Source of the DNA: Adlercreutzia rubneri
GTDB taxonomy: Bacteria > Actinomycetota > Coriobacteriia > Coriobacteriales > Eggerthellaceae
Direction: 5' to 3'
Length of the DNA stretch: 5,431 nucleotides
Assembly (NCBI RefSeq): GCF_009755265.1
Contig: NZ_WPOO01000035.1
Location: 1 to 5,431 of the forward strand
Positions 1 to 5,304 of the stretch are shown here, piece after piece. Position 1 is the stretch's first letter; every line of letters starts with the position of its first letter. The position numbers and the translations under genes were made by a program. The notes beneath the pieces were generated by a model. It had not been told where the DNA came from, did not search any database, and saw nothing but the letters and a program-made list of their open reading frames with translations.

Positions 1-673
1 AGCGCTGGAACCAGTCCATGGCGGCGCGGTTGGTGGTCAGGCCGTGCTGGATGAACAGGTCCTTGCCCATGCGCATCACGTCGGCGGCGTCCCACATCGG
101 CTCGACCTCGGTGGTCACGAAGTCCTTAGCAGCCGTACGCTCGAGACGCTCCTCCAGGGAGATCTTCTCGTCGTAGTAGTTGTGCTTGTAGGAGCGGTCG
201 GTCAGGCGGGGACGGGGGGCCTGGGTCCACTTGAAGTCGGGATCCTGCTCGAAGTACTCCTCCATGAGCGGCCAGTAGGCGAGATACTCATAGTAGCGGC
301 AGCGGAAGGAGTTGGCGGCGGCCATGATCTCGTTGCCGATGGTCAGCAGGATGTCGCGCGGAGGCATGCAGGTCATCATGGAGTCGTTGCGGAAGTCCGG
401 CGTGCCGATGGCCTGGTTCCACTGCAGCGGGGTCGGGCGGTCGACGACGACGCCGCGGTCCTCGAGGATCTTCACGAGGTTCTCGAGGCACTCGTTGCCG
501 CGAGCCACGGTGTCGGAGGGACGCAGGCCCCACATGCCGCGCATCTCGGAGTCAACCGGCACCTTCTCAGAGGTGGCGGGCTCCTCCGGCGGGATGACGG
601 AGTTGTCGCAGCGGCCGACGATGACGCGCTTCAGCGGATCCCAGTCGTTCCAAGAGCTGACGATCTTTGCCAT
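1..673 (-). CDS. AGAT-family amidinotransferase, N-terminal 224 residues (3' part outside window)
   Basis: The enzyme belongs to the arginine:glycine amidinotransferase family, which transfers the amidino group of L-arginine to an amine acceptor through a cysteine-bound intermediate in the cytosol. The ATG at 671-673 begins MAKIVSSWNDWDPLKRVIVG, the typical opening of the family. Also visible are TPDF (91-94), where human AGAT has TPDF, PRDILLTIGNEI (105-116), matching human PRDILIVVGNEI, and EPMWDAADVMRMGKD (191-205), matching EPCFDAADFIRAGRD. D195 therefore aligns with the human catalytic Asp254. The catalytic His and Cys lie beyond position 1. The frame is open throughout the 673 bases. 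An AGGAG Shine-Dalgarno sits 8 nt before the ATG, and an extended -10 promoter lies upstream. The gene follows the TetR terminator, so it is probably its own unit. The family is nearly certain; the acceptor (glycine, lysine, another amine or an inosamine) is not determined. Confidence 0.9.
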   Translation of the reverse strand, partial: MAKIVSSWNDWDPLKRVIVGRCDNSVIPPEEPATSEKVPVDSEMRGMWGLRPSDTVARGNECLENLVKILEDRGVVVDRPTPLQWNQAIGTPDFRNDSMMTCMPPRDILLTIGNEIMAAANSFRCRYYEYLAYWPLMEEYFEQDPDFKWTQAPRPRLTDRSYKHNYYDEKISLEERLERTAAKDFVTTEVEPMWDAADVMRMGKDLFIQHGLTTNRAAMDWFQR

Positions 674-705
674 AACATGTGCTCCTATCTCATAGGCACT
701 CTTCC

Positions 706-719
706 GTCTCTTTTGAGAC
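706..719 (-). promoter_or_regulatory. Short perfect hairpin in the amidinotransferase 5' leader
   Basis: GTCTC-AAAA-GAGAC (minus strand) is a perfect 5-bp inverted repeat with a 4-nt loop. It lies between the predicted transcription start near 720 and the AGGAG ribosome binding site. It could stabilise the 5' end of the mRNA or be a small operator half-site pair. The function is inferred only from position. Confidence 0.3.
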
Positions 720-726
720 TAGCTGC

Positions 727-755
727 ACTATAGCATTTCTTGCAGTTGCACAAAA
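727..755 (-). promoter_or_regulatory. Predicted promoter of the amidinotransferase gene (extended -10)
   Basis: On the minus strand TATAGT (727-732) is preceded by TGC, giving an extended -10 of the form TGnTATAgT. A TTTTGT -35-like hexamer (750-755) lies 17 nt upstream; TTGTGC would be an alternative with a 15-nt spacer. The start site is predicted near 720, giving a leader of about 47 nt before the ATG at 673. Motif copy A (741-753) covers part of the -35 and spacer, a placement typical of repression. Confidence 0.6.
741..753. promoter_or_regulatory. Candidate operator, copy A of TGCA-N3-GCACAA
   Basis: The plus strand reads TGCAGTTGCACAA. It shares ten fixed positions with copies at 832-844 and 1655-1667. 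The inner ten bases form a near-palindrome, TGCA-GT-TGCA. It overlaps the -35 and spacer of the predicted amidinotransferase promoter. The neighbouring TetR protein is the obvious candidate binder, which is inference. Confidence 0.45.
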
Positions 756-831
756 GCCTTTTACCGAAGAAAGTTTTCGATTTCCTGAAAAATCATCGTC
801 ATCTTGTCAACTATGGATATCTATCATCTTT

Positions 832-844
832 TGCAATCGCACAA
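832..844. promoter_or_regulatory. Candidate operator, copy B of TGCA-N3-GCACAA
   Basis: The plus strand reads TGCAATCGCACAA. The similarity to copy A extends leftwards, so that 825-844 and 734-753 match at 16 of 20 positions. It lies 91 bp upstream of copy A relative to the amidinotransferase gene, so it might act as an auxiliary site. It sits in an AT-rich stretch (about 720-880) with no gene. Confidence 0.4.
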
Positions 845-879
845 TATTTGTAGTACACCCCGTAACCGATTGAAGCAGC

Positions 880-920
880 AAAAAAGACGCCCACTCCTTA
901 TTCGAAAGAGCGGGCGTCTT
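880..920 (-). terminator. Strong intrinsic terminator of the TetR gene
   Basis: On the minus strand AAGACGCCC (912-920) pairs perfectly with GGGCGTCTT (884-892). Inner G-T, C-G, T-A and C-G pairs extend the stem, and it is followed by a run of T (complement of the A run at 880-885). It starts about 30 bp after the TetR stop and separates that gene from the amidinotransferase downstream. Confidence 0.9.
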
Positions 921-951
921 CCCTTTGAAACGATAGGCGAAAGCACCAGAG

Positions 952-1530
952 CTACCGGTCGAGAGCAGTCTCCAAGAGCATACGGGCAATCTCGCGCACA
1001 TCGTAGCCTTCCGAGATCGCCTTCACCGCTCCCCCGTCGACGAGGGCGACGACGACCGAAGGAGTAAGGTTCACGCCGGCGCGAACGAGAATGCGGTTCA
1101 CGGCCGCATCGAGAGCCTCGCGTCCCTTGCGGTAGGCCTCGGTAACCACCGGCGCTTCGGCTGAGGCGATGAGCTGAGCATAATGGGCGGGCATGGATAC
1201 CGTGTCGTCTGGAAGGCACGCCTCCAGCAGAAGGTCGACCACGCGCTCGCGACATTCCTCGGGGCTGAAGGCATCGGCGGCCTGAGCCACCTTCTCGGCA
1301 CGGGCGATCCACAGTTCAATGTTGTAGCAGCCCGCTTCGTAGAGAAGCTCGGTGACGGAGTCGAAATAGTAGCCCACTGAGGACGAGGCCGCACCGGCCC
1401 ATTCTGCCACCTTGCGATAGGTGACGGCCTCCGGGCCGCGCTCGCGAAGCAGAGCGGCCGCAGCCAGCACCAGCGAGGTTCGCGTGATCTGAGCTTTCAG
1501 GGATTTGGGCTTGGACAACGGCTTAGCCAT
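952..1530 (-). CDS. TetR/AcrR-family transcriptional regulator
   Basis: The 192-residue cytosolic DNA-binding protein has normal TetR-family length. Helix 1 covers about residues 13-31 (ALLRERG at 26-32). The helix-turn-helix runs from about 36 to 57 and contains VTYRKVAEWAGAASSSVGYYF, with the usual family YYF turn followed by a helix like KxxLL (SVTELLYEA, 58-66). The remainder is an all-helical ligand and dimer domain without similarity I can name, so the inducer is unknown. The start at 1528-1530 has AAGGAAG about 10 nt upstream. A promoter with a perfect TTGACA -35 lies at 1610-1639, surrounded by inverted repeats, which suggests autoregulation. It sits between the symporter and the amidinotransferase genes and probably senses a substrate or product of this locus. 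Confidence 0.9.
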   Translation of the reverse strand: MAKPLSKPKSLKAQITRTSLVLAAAALLRERGPEAVTYRKVAEWAGAASSSVGYYFDSVTELLYEAGCYNIELWIARAEKVAQAADAFSPEECRERVVDLLLEACLPDDTVSMPAHYAQLIASAEAPVVTEAYRKGREALDAAVNRILVRAGVNLTPSVVVALVDGGAVKAISEGYDVREIARMLLETALDR

Positions 1531-1571
1531 GGGAGACTCGCTTCCTTTTTGATTACTTTTGCGTGACTCTA

Positions 1572-1618
1572 CCAGAAAACGCCCAACAATGAAACCCCAG
1601 ATGAGAGTTATTTTCTGG
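1572..1618. repeat. 8-bp inverted repeat around the TetR-gene transcription start
   Basis: CCAGAAAA (1572-1579) and TTTTCTGG (1611-1618) are perfect inverted copies separated by 31 nt. The second arm overlaps the predicted -10 (1610-1615), and the first arm lies in the leader. It could be a pair of regulator half-sites or a leader hairpin. No function is proven. Confidence 0.35.
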
Positions 1619-1639
1619 AAATACTTGAAGCGCTGTCAA
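1610..1639 (-). promoter_or_regulatory. Predicted promoter of the TetR gene
   Basis: The minus strand has a consensus TTGACA (1634-1639), an 18-nt spacer and GAAAAT (1610-1615, four of six matches to TATAAT). The expected start is near 1603, leaving about 70 nt of leader before the ATG. The -35 is consensus and the -10 is mediocre. Confidence 0.5.
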
Positions 1640-1651
1640 AGTTTCGCTTCA
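1626..1651. promoter_or_regulatory. Candidate TetR autoregulatory operator
   Basis: TGAAGCG (1626-1632) and CGCTTCA (1645-1651) form a perfect 7-bp inverted repeat with a 12-nt spacer. The spacer holds the -35 hexamer of the TetR-gene promoter (1634-1639). A dyad straddling the -35 in front of a TetR gene is the classical position for self-repression. I do not see the same half-sites near the amidinotransferase promoter, so its relation to the three-copy motif is open. Confidence 0.4.
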
Positions 1652-1653
1652 TG

Positions 1654-1667
1654 GTGCAAGTGCACAA
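1654..1667. promoter_or_regulatory. Candidate operator, copy C of TGCA-N3-GCACAA
   Basis: The plus strand reads GTGCAAGTGCACAA. It contains the perfect dyad GTGCA-AG-TGCAC (1654-1665) and, at 1655-1667, the same TGCA-N3-GCACAA pattern as copies A and B. It lies just upstream of the -35 of the TetR-gene promoter and downstream of the symporter terminator hairpin. Confidence 0.45.
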
Positions 1668-1675
1668 GCAAGCGA

Positions 1676-1707
1676 CAGCCGAGCGACCCTCCCCGATCGC
1701 TCGGCTG
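1676..1707 (-). terminator. Terminator-like hairpin after the symporter gene
   Basis: CAGCCGAGCGA (1676-1686) and TCGCTCGGCTG (1697-1707) form a perfect 11-bp stem with a 10-nt loop, 23 bp past the symporter stop codon. The minus-strand continuation TGTCGCTTGCTTG is only weakly T-rich. Termination is therefore likely from position and stem strength, but not canonical. Confidence 0.65.
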
Positions 1708-1730
1708 CCGCAGAAAATGTCACTTCCCGA

Positions 1731-3077
1731 CTATTGGATCTCGGTCAGCTTCTTCTTCGAGTTGTCGTGAGTCATGCACATGGCGATGAACGCGACCACG
1801 GAGATGGCCACCATGTACCAGGCCGGCGCGATGGCGTTGCCCGTCGCCTCGATGAGGGCGATGGAGATGAACGACGCCGAGCCGCCGAAGATGGCGTTGG
1901 CGAAGTTGAAGGACAGCGCGAAGCCGGAGTAGCGCACCTCAGTGGGGAACGTCTCGGACAGGTAGCTCGAGAGCGTGCCGTCGTTGATGGTGAGCAGAAG
2001 GCACATGACGAGCTCCACGATCAGGATGATCGCGAAGTTCTGCGAGTTCAGCAGGTAGAACGCGGGCACCGTGAAGATGATGAAGCCCACGCAGGCGATG
2101 ATGAGCATCTTCTTGCGGCCCACCTTGTCGGAGATGCGGCCGGACAGGAAGATGAACGCGATGTAGGCCACCAGGCAGATCGTTGTGATGAGCGACGAGG
2201 AACCGGCGTCGTAGCCCACGGTGTCCTGCAGGTAGTTAGGCAGGTAGGTGAGCACGGCGTAGAAGCCCACGGCGTTCAGCATGCAGGCGCCGAAGGACAC
2301 GAGCAAAGGCCGCAGGTGCTTGGTGAGCAGAAGCTTGATGGGCTTGTCGTCGGACTCGCCCTTGGCCTCCAGCTTCTCCTGCATCTCCTGGTACACCGGC
2401 GAGTCGGACACGCGGGTACGAATGTAGTGCGTGATGAGCCCGAGAGGACCCGCCAGAAGGAACGGAATGCGCCAGCCCCACTCGGTCACGAAGGACGAGT
2501 CGTGGCCCCACGTCATGAACATGAACGTGGCGAGCGCCGAGCCGATGAGCAGGCCCGTGGCCGTCGAGGCAGGCACGAGCGAGCAGTACAGGCCGCGGTG
2601 GTTGGACGGGGCGTACTCGGCCAGGAAGGTGGCCGCGCCGGCGTACTCGCCGGAAGCCGAGAACGACTGCACCATGCGCAGGCACAGAAGCAGGATCGGC
2701 GCCAGAATGCCCACGGCTTCGAAGGTGGGCAAAAGCCCGATCACGAAGGTGGCCGCCGACATCATGAGGATGGAGGTGGCCAACGCCCACTTGCGGCCCT
2801 TCTTGTCGCCCATGTGCCCCCAGAAGAAGGCGCCCACGGGACGCATGAGGAAGGACAGCGCGAACACGCCGAAGGTCTCCAGCAGCGCCACGGTCGGGTC
2901 GCCCGGAGGCATGAGCACGAGCGCGATGACCGTCGCAAAGTAGGAATAAGACGCGTAGTCGAACCACTCGATGAAGTTCCCGAGGAAGGAGGAGACTGCC
3001 ACGCGCCTCAGTGTCGCGTGCTCCTCGCTGTCCCGCTGAACCGCAGCCGCTGTTTCGCTAGACGCCATGGAAATCAC
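1731..3077 (-). CDS. MFS transporter, metabolite:H+ symporter (ProP-like) family
   Basis: The 448-residue inner-membrane secondary transporter probably has twelve transmembrane segments and couples solute uptake to protons. Family marks include NFIEWFDYASYSYF (34-47) in segment 1 and RPVGAFFWGHMGDKKGRK (79-96), the loop 2-3 signature. Further marks are RMVQSFSASGEYAGAATF (134-151) followed by LAEYAP (152-157), very close in form to ProP of enteric bacteria, and a second-half GRISDKVGRKK loop. ProP carries proline and betaines; relatives carry dicarboxylates, shikimate and other organic acids, so the substrate here is open. A guanidino or amino compound would fit the neighbours. It lacks the long C-terminal coiled coil of enteric ProP. 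I prefer the GTG start at 3077 because AAAGGA (3083-3088) lies 5 nt upstream; the ATG at 3066-3068 would be 14 nt from it. The 250-bp leader is rich in hairpins. Confidence 0.9.
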   Translation of the reverse strand: MISMASSETAAAVQRDSEEHATLRRVAVSSFLGNFIEWFDYASYSYFATVIALVLMPPGDPTVALLETFGVFALSFLMRPVGAFFWGHMGDKKGRKWALATSILMMSAATFVIGLLPTFEAVGILAPILLLCLRMVQSFSASGEYAGAATFLAEYAPSNHRGLYCSLVPASTATGLLIGSALATFMFMTWGHDSSFVTEWGWRIPFLLAGPLGLITHYIRTRVSDSPVYQEMQEKLEAKGESDDKPIKLLLTKHLRPLLVSFGACMLNAVGFYAVLTYLPNYLQDTVGYDAGSSSLITTICLVAYIAFIFLSGRISDKVGRKKMLIIACVGFIIFTVPAFYLLNSQNFAIILIVELVMCLLLTINDGTLSSYLSETFPTEVRYSGFALSFNFANAIFGGSASFISIALIEATGNAIAPAWYMVAISVVAFIAMCMTHDNSKKKLTEIQ

Positions 3078-3144
3078 CCAGATCCTTTCCGAACCCCTTT
3101 TTACTTTGTGTTTTCCTCATCGGGAAACACCCCCTTTAGAAACG

Positions 3145-3188
3145 AGGGAGGCCCGGCATCCGTGACTCACAGATACGCGAACCTCCCT
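3145..3188 (-). other. Long hairpin in the symporter leader, terminator-like or regulatory
   Basis: On the minus strand AGGGAGG (3182-3188) pairs with CCTCCCT (3145-3151). Inside, GTATCTGTG (3168-3176) pairs with CACGGATGC (3156-3164) over nine pairs, two of them G-T, leaving an AGT loop. The stem is followed by CGTTTCT. An upstream AACCTCCC (3220-3227) could instead pair with GGGAGGTT (3180-3187), which would break the outer stem. This is the logic of an antiterminator/terminator switch. Confidence 0.45.
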
Positions 3189-3190
3189 TT

Positions 3191-3248
3191 CTTCGTGCAA
3201 GCCGGCACGTCCCGGGGTCGGGAGGTTGTACCTCGTGCCAGCCAGCAC
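3191..3248 (-). repeat. Two direct repeats, each a small hairpin, in the symporter leader
   Basis: Plus-strand copies at 3191-3208 (CTTCGTGCAAGCCGGCAC) and 3231-3248 (CCTCGTGCCAGCCAGCAC) match at 15 of 18 positions and start 40 bp apart. Each contains GTGC...GCAC arms, so each can fold into a stem with a six-base loop. A further dyad, CGCACGG-TTCGGG-CCGTGCG, lies at 3255-3274. They may be tandem RNA elements or paired protein-binding sites. Confidence 0.5.
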
Positions 3249-3287
3249 ACGTACCGCACGGTTCGGGCCGTGCGCGCCCTTAATGCG

Positions 3288-3320
3288 CCGAGGCCGCACG
3301 AACGCTTCGCACGGCCTCGG
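3288..3320 (-). terminator. GC-rich hairpin after the 186-residue gene, probable terminator
   Basis: CCGAGGCCG (3288-3296) and CGGCCTCGG (3312-3320) pair perfectly. The interior adds two G-T and four Watson-Crick pairs around a three-base loop, giving a stem of about 15 bp that starts 7 bp after the stop codon. The downstream minus-strand sequence (CGCATTAAGGG) has no T run, so it may be a non-canonical terminator or a 3'-end stabiliser. Confidence 0.55.
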
Positions 3321-3327
3321 TTACATC

Positions 3328-3888
3328 CTAGTAGTCGCCCATGTAGTCAACTTGGGCCTTGCTGGCACACAGCACGAACGCCTTCTCGGCCTTCTTGCCG
3401 CCGGCAGCCAGCTTGCCGAGCACCACGCGCTTCAGACGCGGATACGGATTCATGCCGTACCAAGCGAACGCAGTGCCGCCGGTGTAGCACTCCACGATGC
3501 TGTGCACGGGAAGCGAGGCATCGCGCTCGGCATCGAGCTTGATGTACTCGGCGATCTCGTCGGCGCACACGTCGCGGATCACCTCCACGCTGATCTCGAG
3601 GTCGCGGGCCAGCTGCTTGAGCTGATACTCCACCTCGGCGTCATCGGCATGGGGGAAATAGGTCACGTCGTAGGTGACGGCGGAGAGCCCGGACGCCTTG
3701 GCGAAGGCGATGAACTTCTCCAGCGACACCATCTGCACATGCTCCTCGGTGCGCTCGGCGATGTCGAGCTCTGCGGGGAAGCCGGTCACGCCGTTCTGAG
3801 CGAACACAGCCTCCAGCTGCTCCTCGGTCATCGCGGGCTCGAACTCCACCGACGAGGCGATGTGCGTCAGGTTCTTAGTCATCTTCAT
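3328..3888 (-). CDS. Uncharacterised soluble 186-residue protein
   Basis: I do not recognise the family. The protein has no signal peptide or membrane segment and is probably cytosolic. The first 30 residues include an acidic amphipathic stretch (TEEQLEAVFAQNG, 21-33). Residues 55-66 look helical, 69-79 strand-like (SAVTYDVTYFP) and 84-122 a long charged helix pair. The C-terminal part has an aromatic and glycine-rich stretch, YTGGTAFAWYGMNPYPRLKR (135-154), and a lysine-rich segment (159-169), ending YMGDY. Cysteines are at 108, 134 and 174. The start at 3888 is favoured over the in-frame ATG at 3880-3882 because AGGAAGAGG lies about 6 nt upstream. It begins 42 bp after the transporter stop without an intervening terminator, so the two genes are probably co-transcribed. 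An enzyme, a solute-binding sensor or a transporter partner are all possible; nothing here decides. Confidence 0.85.
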   Translation of the reverse strand: MKMTKNLTHIASSVEFEPAMTEEQLEAVFAQNGVTGFPAELDIAERTEEHVQMVSLEKFIAFAKASGLSAVTYDVTYFPHADDAEVEYQLKQLARDLEISVEVIRDVCADEIAEYIKLDAERDASLPVHSIVECYTGGTAFAWYGMNPYPRLKRVVLGKLAAGGKKAEKAFVLCASKAQVDYMGDY

Positions 3889-3930
3889 AAGAAGCCTCTT
3901 CCTATACGGCAGTCATTTCTGACGCGCTGC

Positions 3931-5046
3931 TTACAGACCCTCGATGTCCTCTTGCTCGGCAATGCGGGCGGTGAGGTTCTCGGCAATCTCCTGCTGCTGC
4001 TTCGCTTTGCGCTCGGCAACCATGCCCTTGACGGACGGGATGGCGCCACCGGCGATGATCATGAGACCACCGATGATGGTGTTCACGGTCAGCGCCTCGC
4101 CGAAGACGACCAGACCCACGAAGATGGCCACGGGCACCTCCCAGTAAGCGATGGTGCCGTAGTCAGCAGCCGGCAGGTTGCGGCCGGCCACCAAGAGGAA
4201 GCCCAGAGCGATAGGACCGCAGATGATCCACAGGAGCACAGCACCGATCCAGTTGAAGGTGGTGAAGTGCACGGACAGCGCCCAGTTCTCCATGCCGGGC
4301 TGAGAGCCCAGGGAGTTCAGGATGATGGTGATGAGGCCAGCGCCCAGCACGGCGAAGATGAAGTTCCACACGCCGCGAGCCGTAGTATCAGCATCCTTGC
4401 GATAGCCATTGAAGAACATCGACAGGCCGTAGAACAGGCCGGACAGCAGACCGAAGGCGTCGCCCACGCCCTTCTGCGGGAACTCGGGCGTCGAGGTCTC
4501 GAGGCTGAAGTCGAGGCCGAAGAACTGGCCGCCCACGCCGAAGCCGAGCAGGCCCTCGCCGAACAGCATGCCGATGAACACGACGAGCAGGCAGATCCAC
4601 TGCAGGCCGCTCATGGGCTCCTTGCGGAAGATGCGGGCTGCCAACACGCAGATCACCGGGCCGGTGTAGATGAACAGTACGGCATTGGCAACGGTCGTGA
4701 GCAGCGTGGACGTCACGTAGCATGCCAAGGACATACCAATCATCAAACCGCCGAGAGCGATGGCGGGAGTGAGCTTGAGTTCCTTGAAGGTCTTCACCTT
4801 GTGAGTGGCGACCATCAGGATAACGAAGAACAGCACGCCCATGCCCATGCGGCCGCAGGCCATGAGAGCGCCGATGGAGTCACCGGCGTTCAGGCCCAGG
4901 GTGCCATCGAACATATCCGTTCGCGTGGCCCAGCGGCTGAACAGGGGCACGAGGCCCATGCCGGTTGCAGAGATGAGCATGGCAATGGTACCCCACCCGG
5001 TCTTCATCTGATAGCCCTCGGTGGCGTTGGTGTTTTCCTGTGCCAT
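3931..5046 (-). CDS. EamA-domain drug/metabolite transporter (DMT) superfamily permease
   Basis: The 371-residue inner-membrane protein has about ten predicted hydrophobic segments in two EamA repeats. Segment 1 is near 17-37 (GLVPLFSRWA), segment 2 near 57-80 with CGRMGMG around R66, and a hydrophobic stretch at 95-113 precedes LLTTVANAVLFIYTGPV. The second repeat ends with FGEALTVNTIIGGLMIIAGG (315-334), the typical EamA finish. DMT members move amino acids, drugs, nucleotide derivatives or other metabolites in either direction, so the substrate is not defined. A charged Q/E/K-rich tail of about 34 residues follows the last segment, longer than usual and possibly coiled coil. The ATG at 5044-5046 is chosen because AAGGAGG lies 4 nt upstream; an in-frame GTG at 5127 would add 27 residues spanning that site. 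Position between an amidinotransferase and the unknown gene suggests a role with guanidino compounds. Confidence 0.88.
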   Translation of the reverse strand: MAQENTNATEGYQMKTGWGTIAMLISATGMGLVPLFSRWATRTDMFDGTLGLNAGDSIGALMACGRMGMGVLFFVILMVATHKVKTFKELKLTPAIALGGLMIGMSLACYVTSTLLTTVANAVLFIYTGPVICVLAARIFRKEPMSGLQWICLLVVFIGMLFGEGLLGFGVGGQFFGLDFSLETSTPEFPQKGVGDAFGLLSGLFYGLSMFFNGYRKDADTTARGVWNFIFAVLGAGLITIILNSLGSQPGMENWALSVHFTTFNWIGAVLLWIICGPIALGFLLVAGRNLPAADYGTIAYWEVPVAIFVGLVVFGEALTVNTIIGGLMIIAGGAIPSVKGMVAERKAKQQQEIAENLTARIAEQEDIEGL

Positions 5047-5050
5047 AATC

Positions 5051-5057
5051 CCTCCTT
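5051..5057 (-). promoter_or_regulatory. Ribosome binding site that fixes the DMT transporter start
   Basis: A full AAGGAGG on the minus strand precedes ATG by GATT (4 nt). It lies inside the longer open frame that begins at 5127, so initiation at 5046 is much more likely. Confidence 0.75.
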
Positions 5058-5124
5058 TTTCTTTCCTCTGAGGTGAGATAGGTTGAATGGAACGTCCCCT
5101 CGCCCTTAAGAGAGGCGCCCCGGA

Positions 5125-5148
5125 CACGGAACTTGCCCTAGTTCCGTG
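5125..5148 (-). promoter_or_regulatory. Perfect 9-bp inverted repeat upstream of the DMT transporter
   Basis: CACGGAACT (5125-5133) and AGTTCCGTG (5140-5148) pair perfectly around a 6-nt spacer. It follows the terminator directly and lies about 80 bp before the transporter start. It could be an operator or a second leader hairpin. No U run follows it. Confidence 0.4.
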
Positions 5149-5199
5149 AAATAAAGAAGGGGAACAGGCCGCGCCTTTGCGTTGAAACCTGTTCCCCTT
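5148..5199 (-). terminator. Probable intrinsic terminator of the upstream amidinotransferase, or attenuator for the transporter
   Basis: AAGGGGAACAGG (5157-5168) and CCTGTTCCCCTT (5188-5199) form a perfect 12-bp stem with a 19-nt loop. On the minus strand it is followed by CTTTATTTC, a T-rich tail. It lies about 105 bp after the amidinotransferase stop. The plus-strand tail TCTTTTCT is also T-rich, so the element could work both ways. No convincing promoter is visible between it and the transporter, so partial read-through is possible. Confidence 0.75.
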
Positions 5200-5203
5200 T
5201 CTT

Positions 5204-5269
5204 TTCTAACTTGTGCCTCTCAGGCAGCTGCCCTTAGCTGCTGATCGGCGATTCTAACTCTCAGGCTGC
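5204..5269. repeat. Imperfect direct repeat TTCTAAC...TCTCAGGC
   Basis: The plus strand has TTCTAAC + TTGTGCC + TCTCAGGC (5204-5225) and TTCTAAC + TCTCAGGC (5252-5266, sharing the C junction). The nine-base word CTCTCAGGC occurs at 5217-5225 and 5258-5266. Between them GCAGCT/AGCTGC can form a 6-bp hairpin. The element lies between the amidinotransferase stop and its terminator. It may be a small duplication or a structured 3' UTR. Confidence 0.45.
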
Positions 5270-5304
5270 TTTTCGAACCTGGGAGCCCACGATAAACGTC
5301 GTGC

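Noticed and set aside
782..810. Promoter from a perfect minus-strand TTGACA at 805-810
   Set aside because: No acceptable -10 hexamer lies at 16-19 nt (CAGGAA is found at 17). The extended -10 at 727-735 is far better placed for the amidinotransferase gene.
3180..3248. Guanidine-class riboswitch in the symporter leader
   Set aside because: The minus strand has ACGAGGT and a possible pseudoknot topology that recall the guanidine-III class. The conserved linker does not match and the loop is much longer, and I see no ACGR tetraloop pair of class II or class I core. The resemblance is too weak to name.
1734..3542. Long plus-strand open frame (602 codons) opposite the symporter
   Set aside because: Its translation is low-complexity, rich in Arg, Gly, His, Glu and Asp, the usual shadow of a GC-biased gene on the other strand. 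The minus strand gives a clear MFS protein.
3226..5076. Long plus-strand open frame (616 codons) opposite the DMT transporter and the unknown gene
   Set aside because: Same shadow pattern (His, Leu, Gly, Glu repeats with no domain), and it crosses two well-formed minus-strand genes and their gap.
5047..5127. 27-residue N-terminal extension of the DMT transporter from a GTG at 5127
   Set aside because: The extension contains the strong AAGGAGG site for the ATG at 5046, is not membrane-like and overlaps the inverted repeat at 5125-5148.
5204..5280. Glycine riboswitch suggested by ACTCTCAGGC on the plus strand
   Set aside because: The word resembles the 3' end of glycine aptamers, but the GGAGAG and CCGAAG core elements are missing and no plus-strand gene follows.
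5270..5304. tRNA-like GGTTCGAA word near 5270-5277
   Set aside because: No acceptor, anticodon or D-arm can be built around it, so it is not a tRNA gene.
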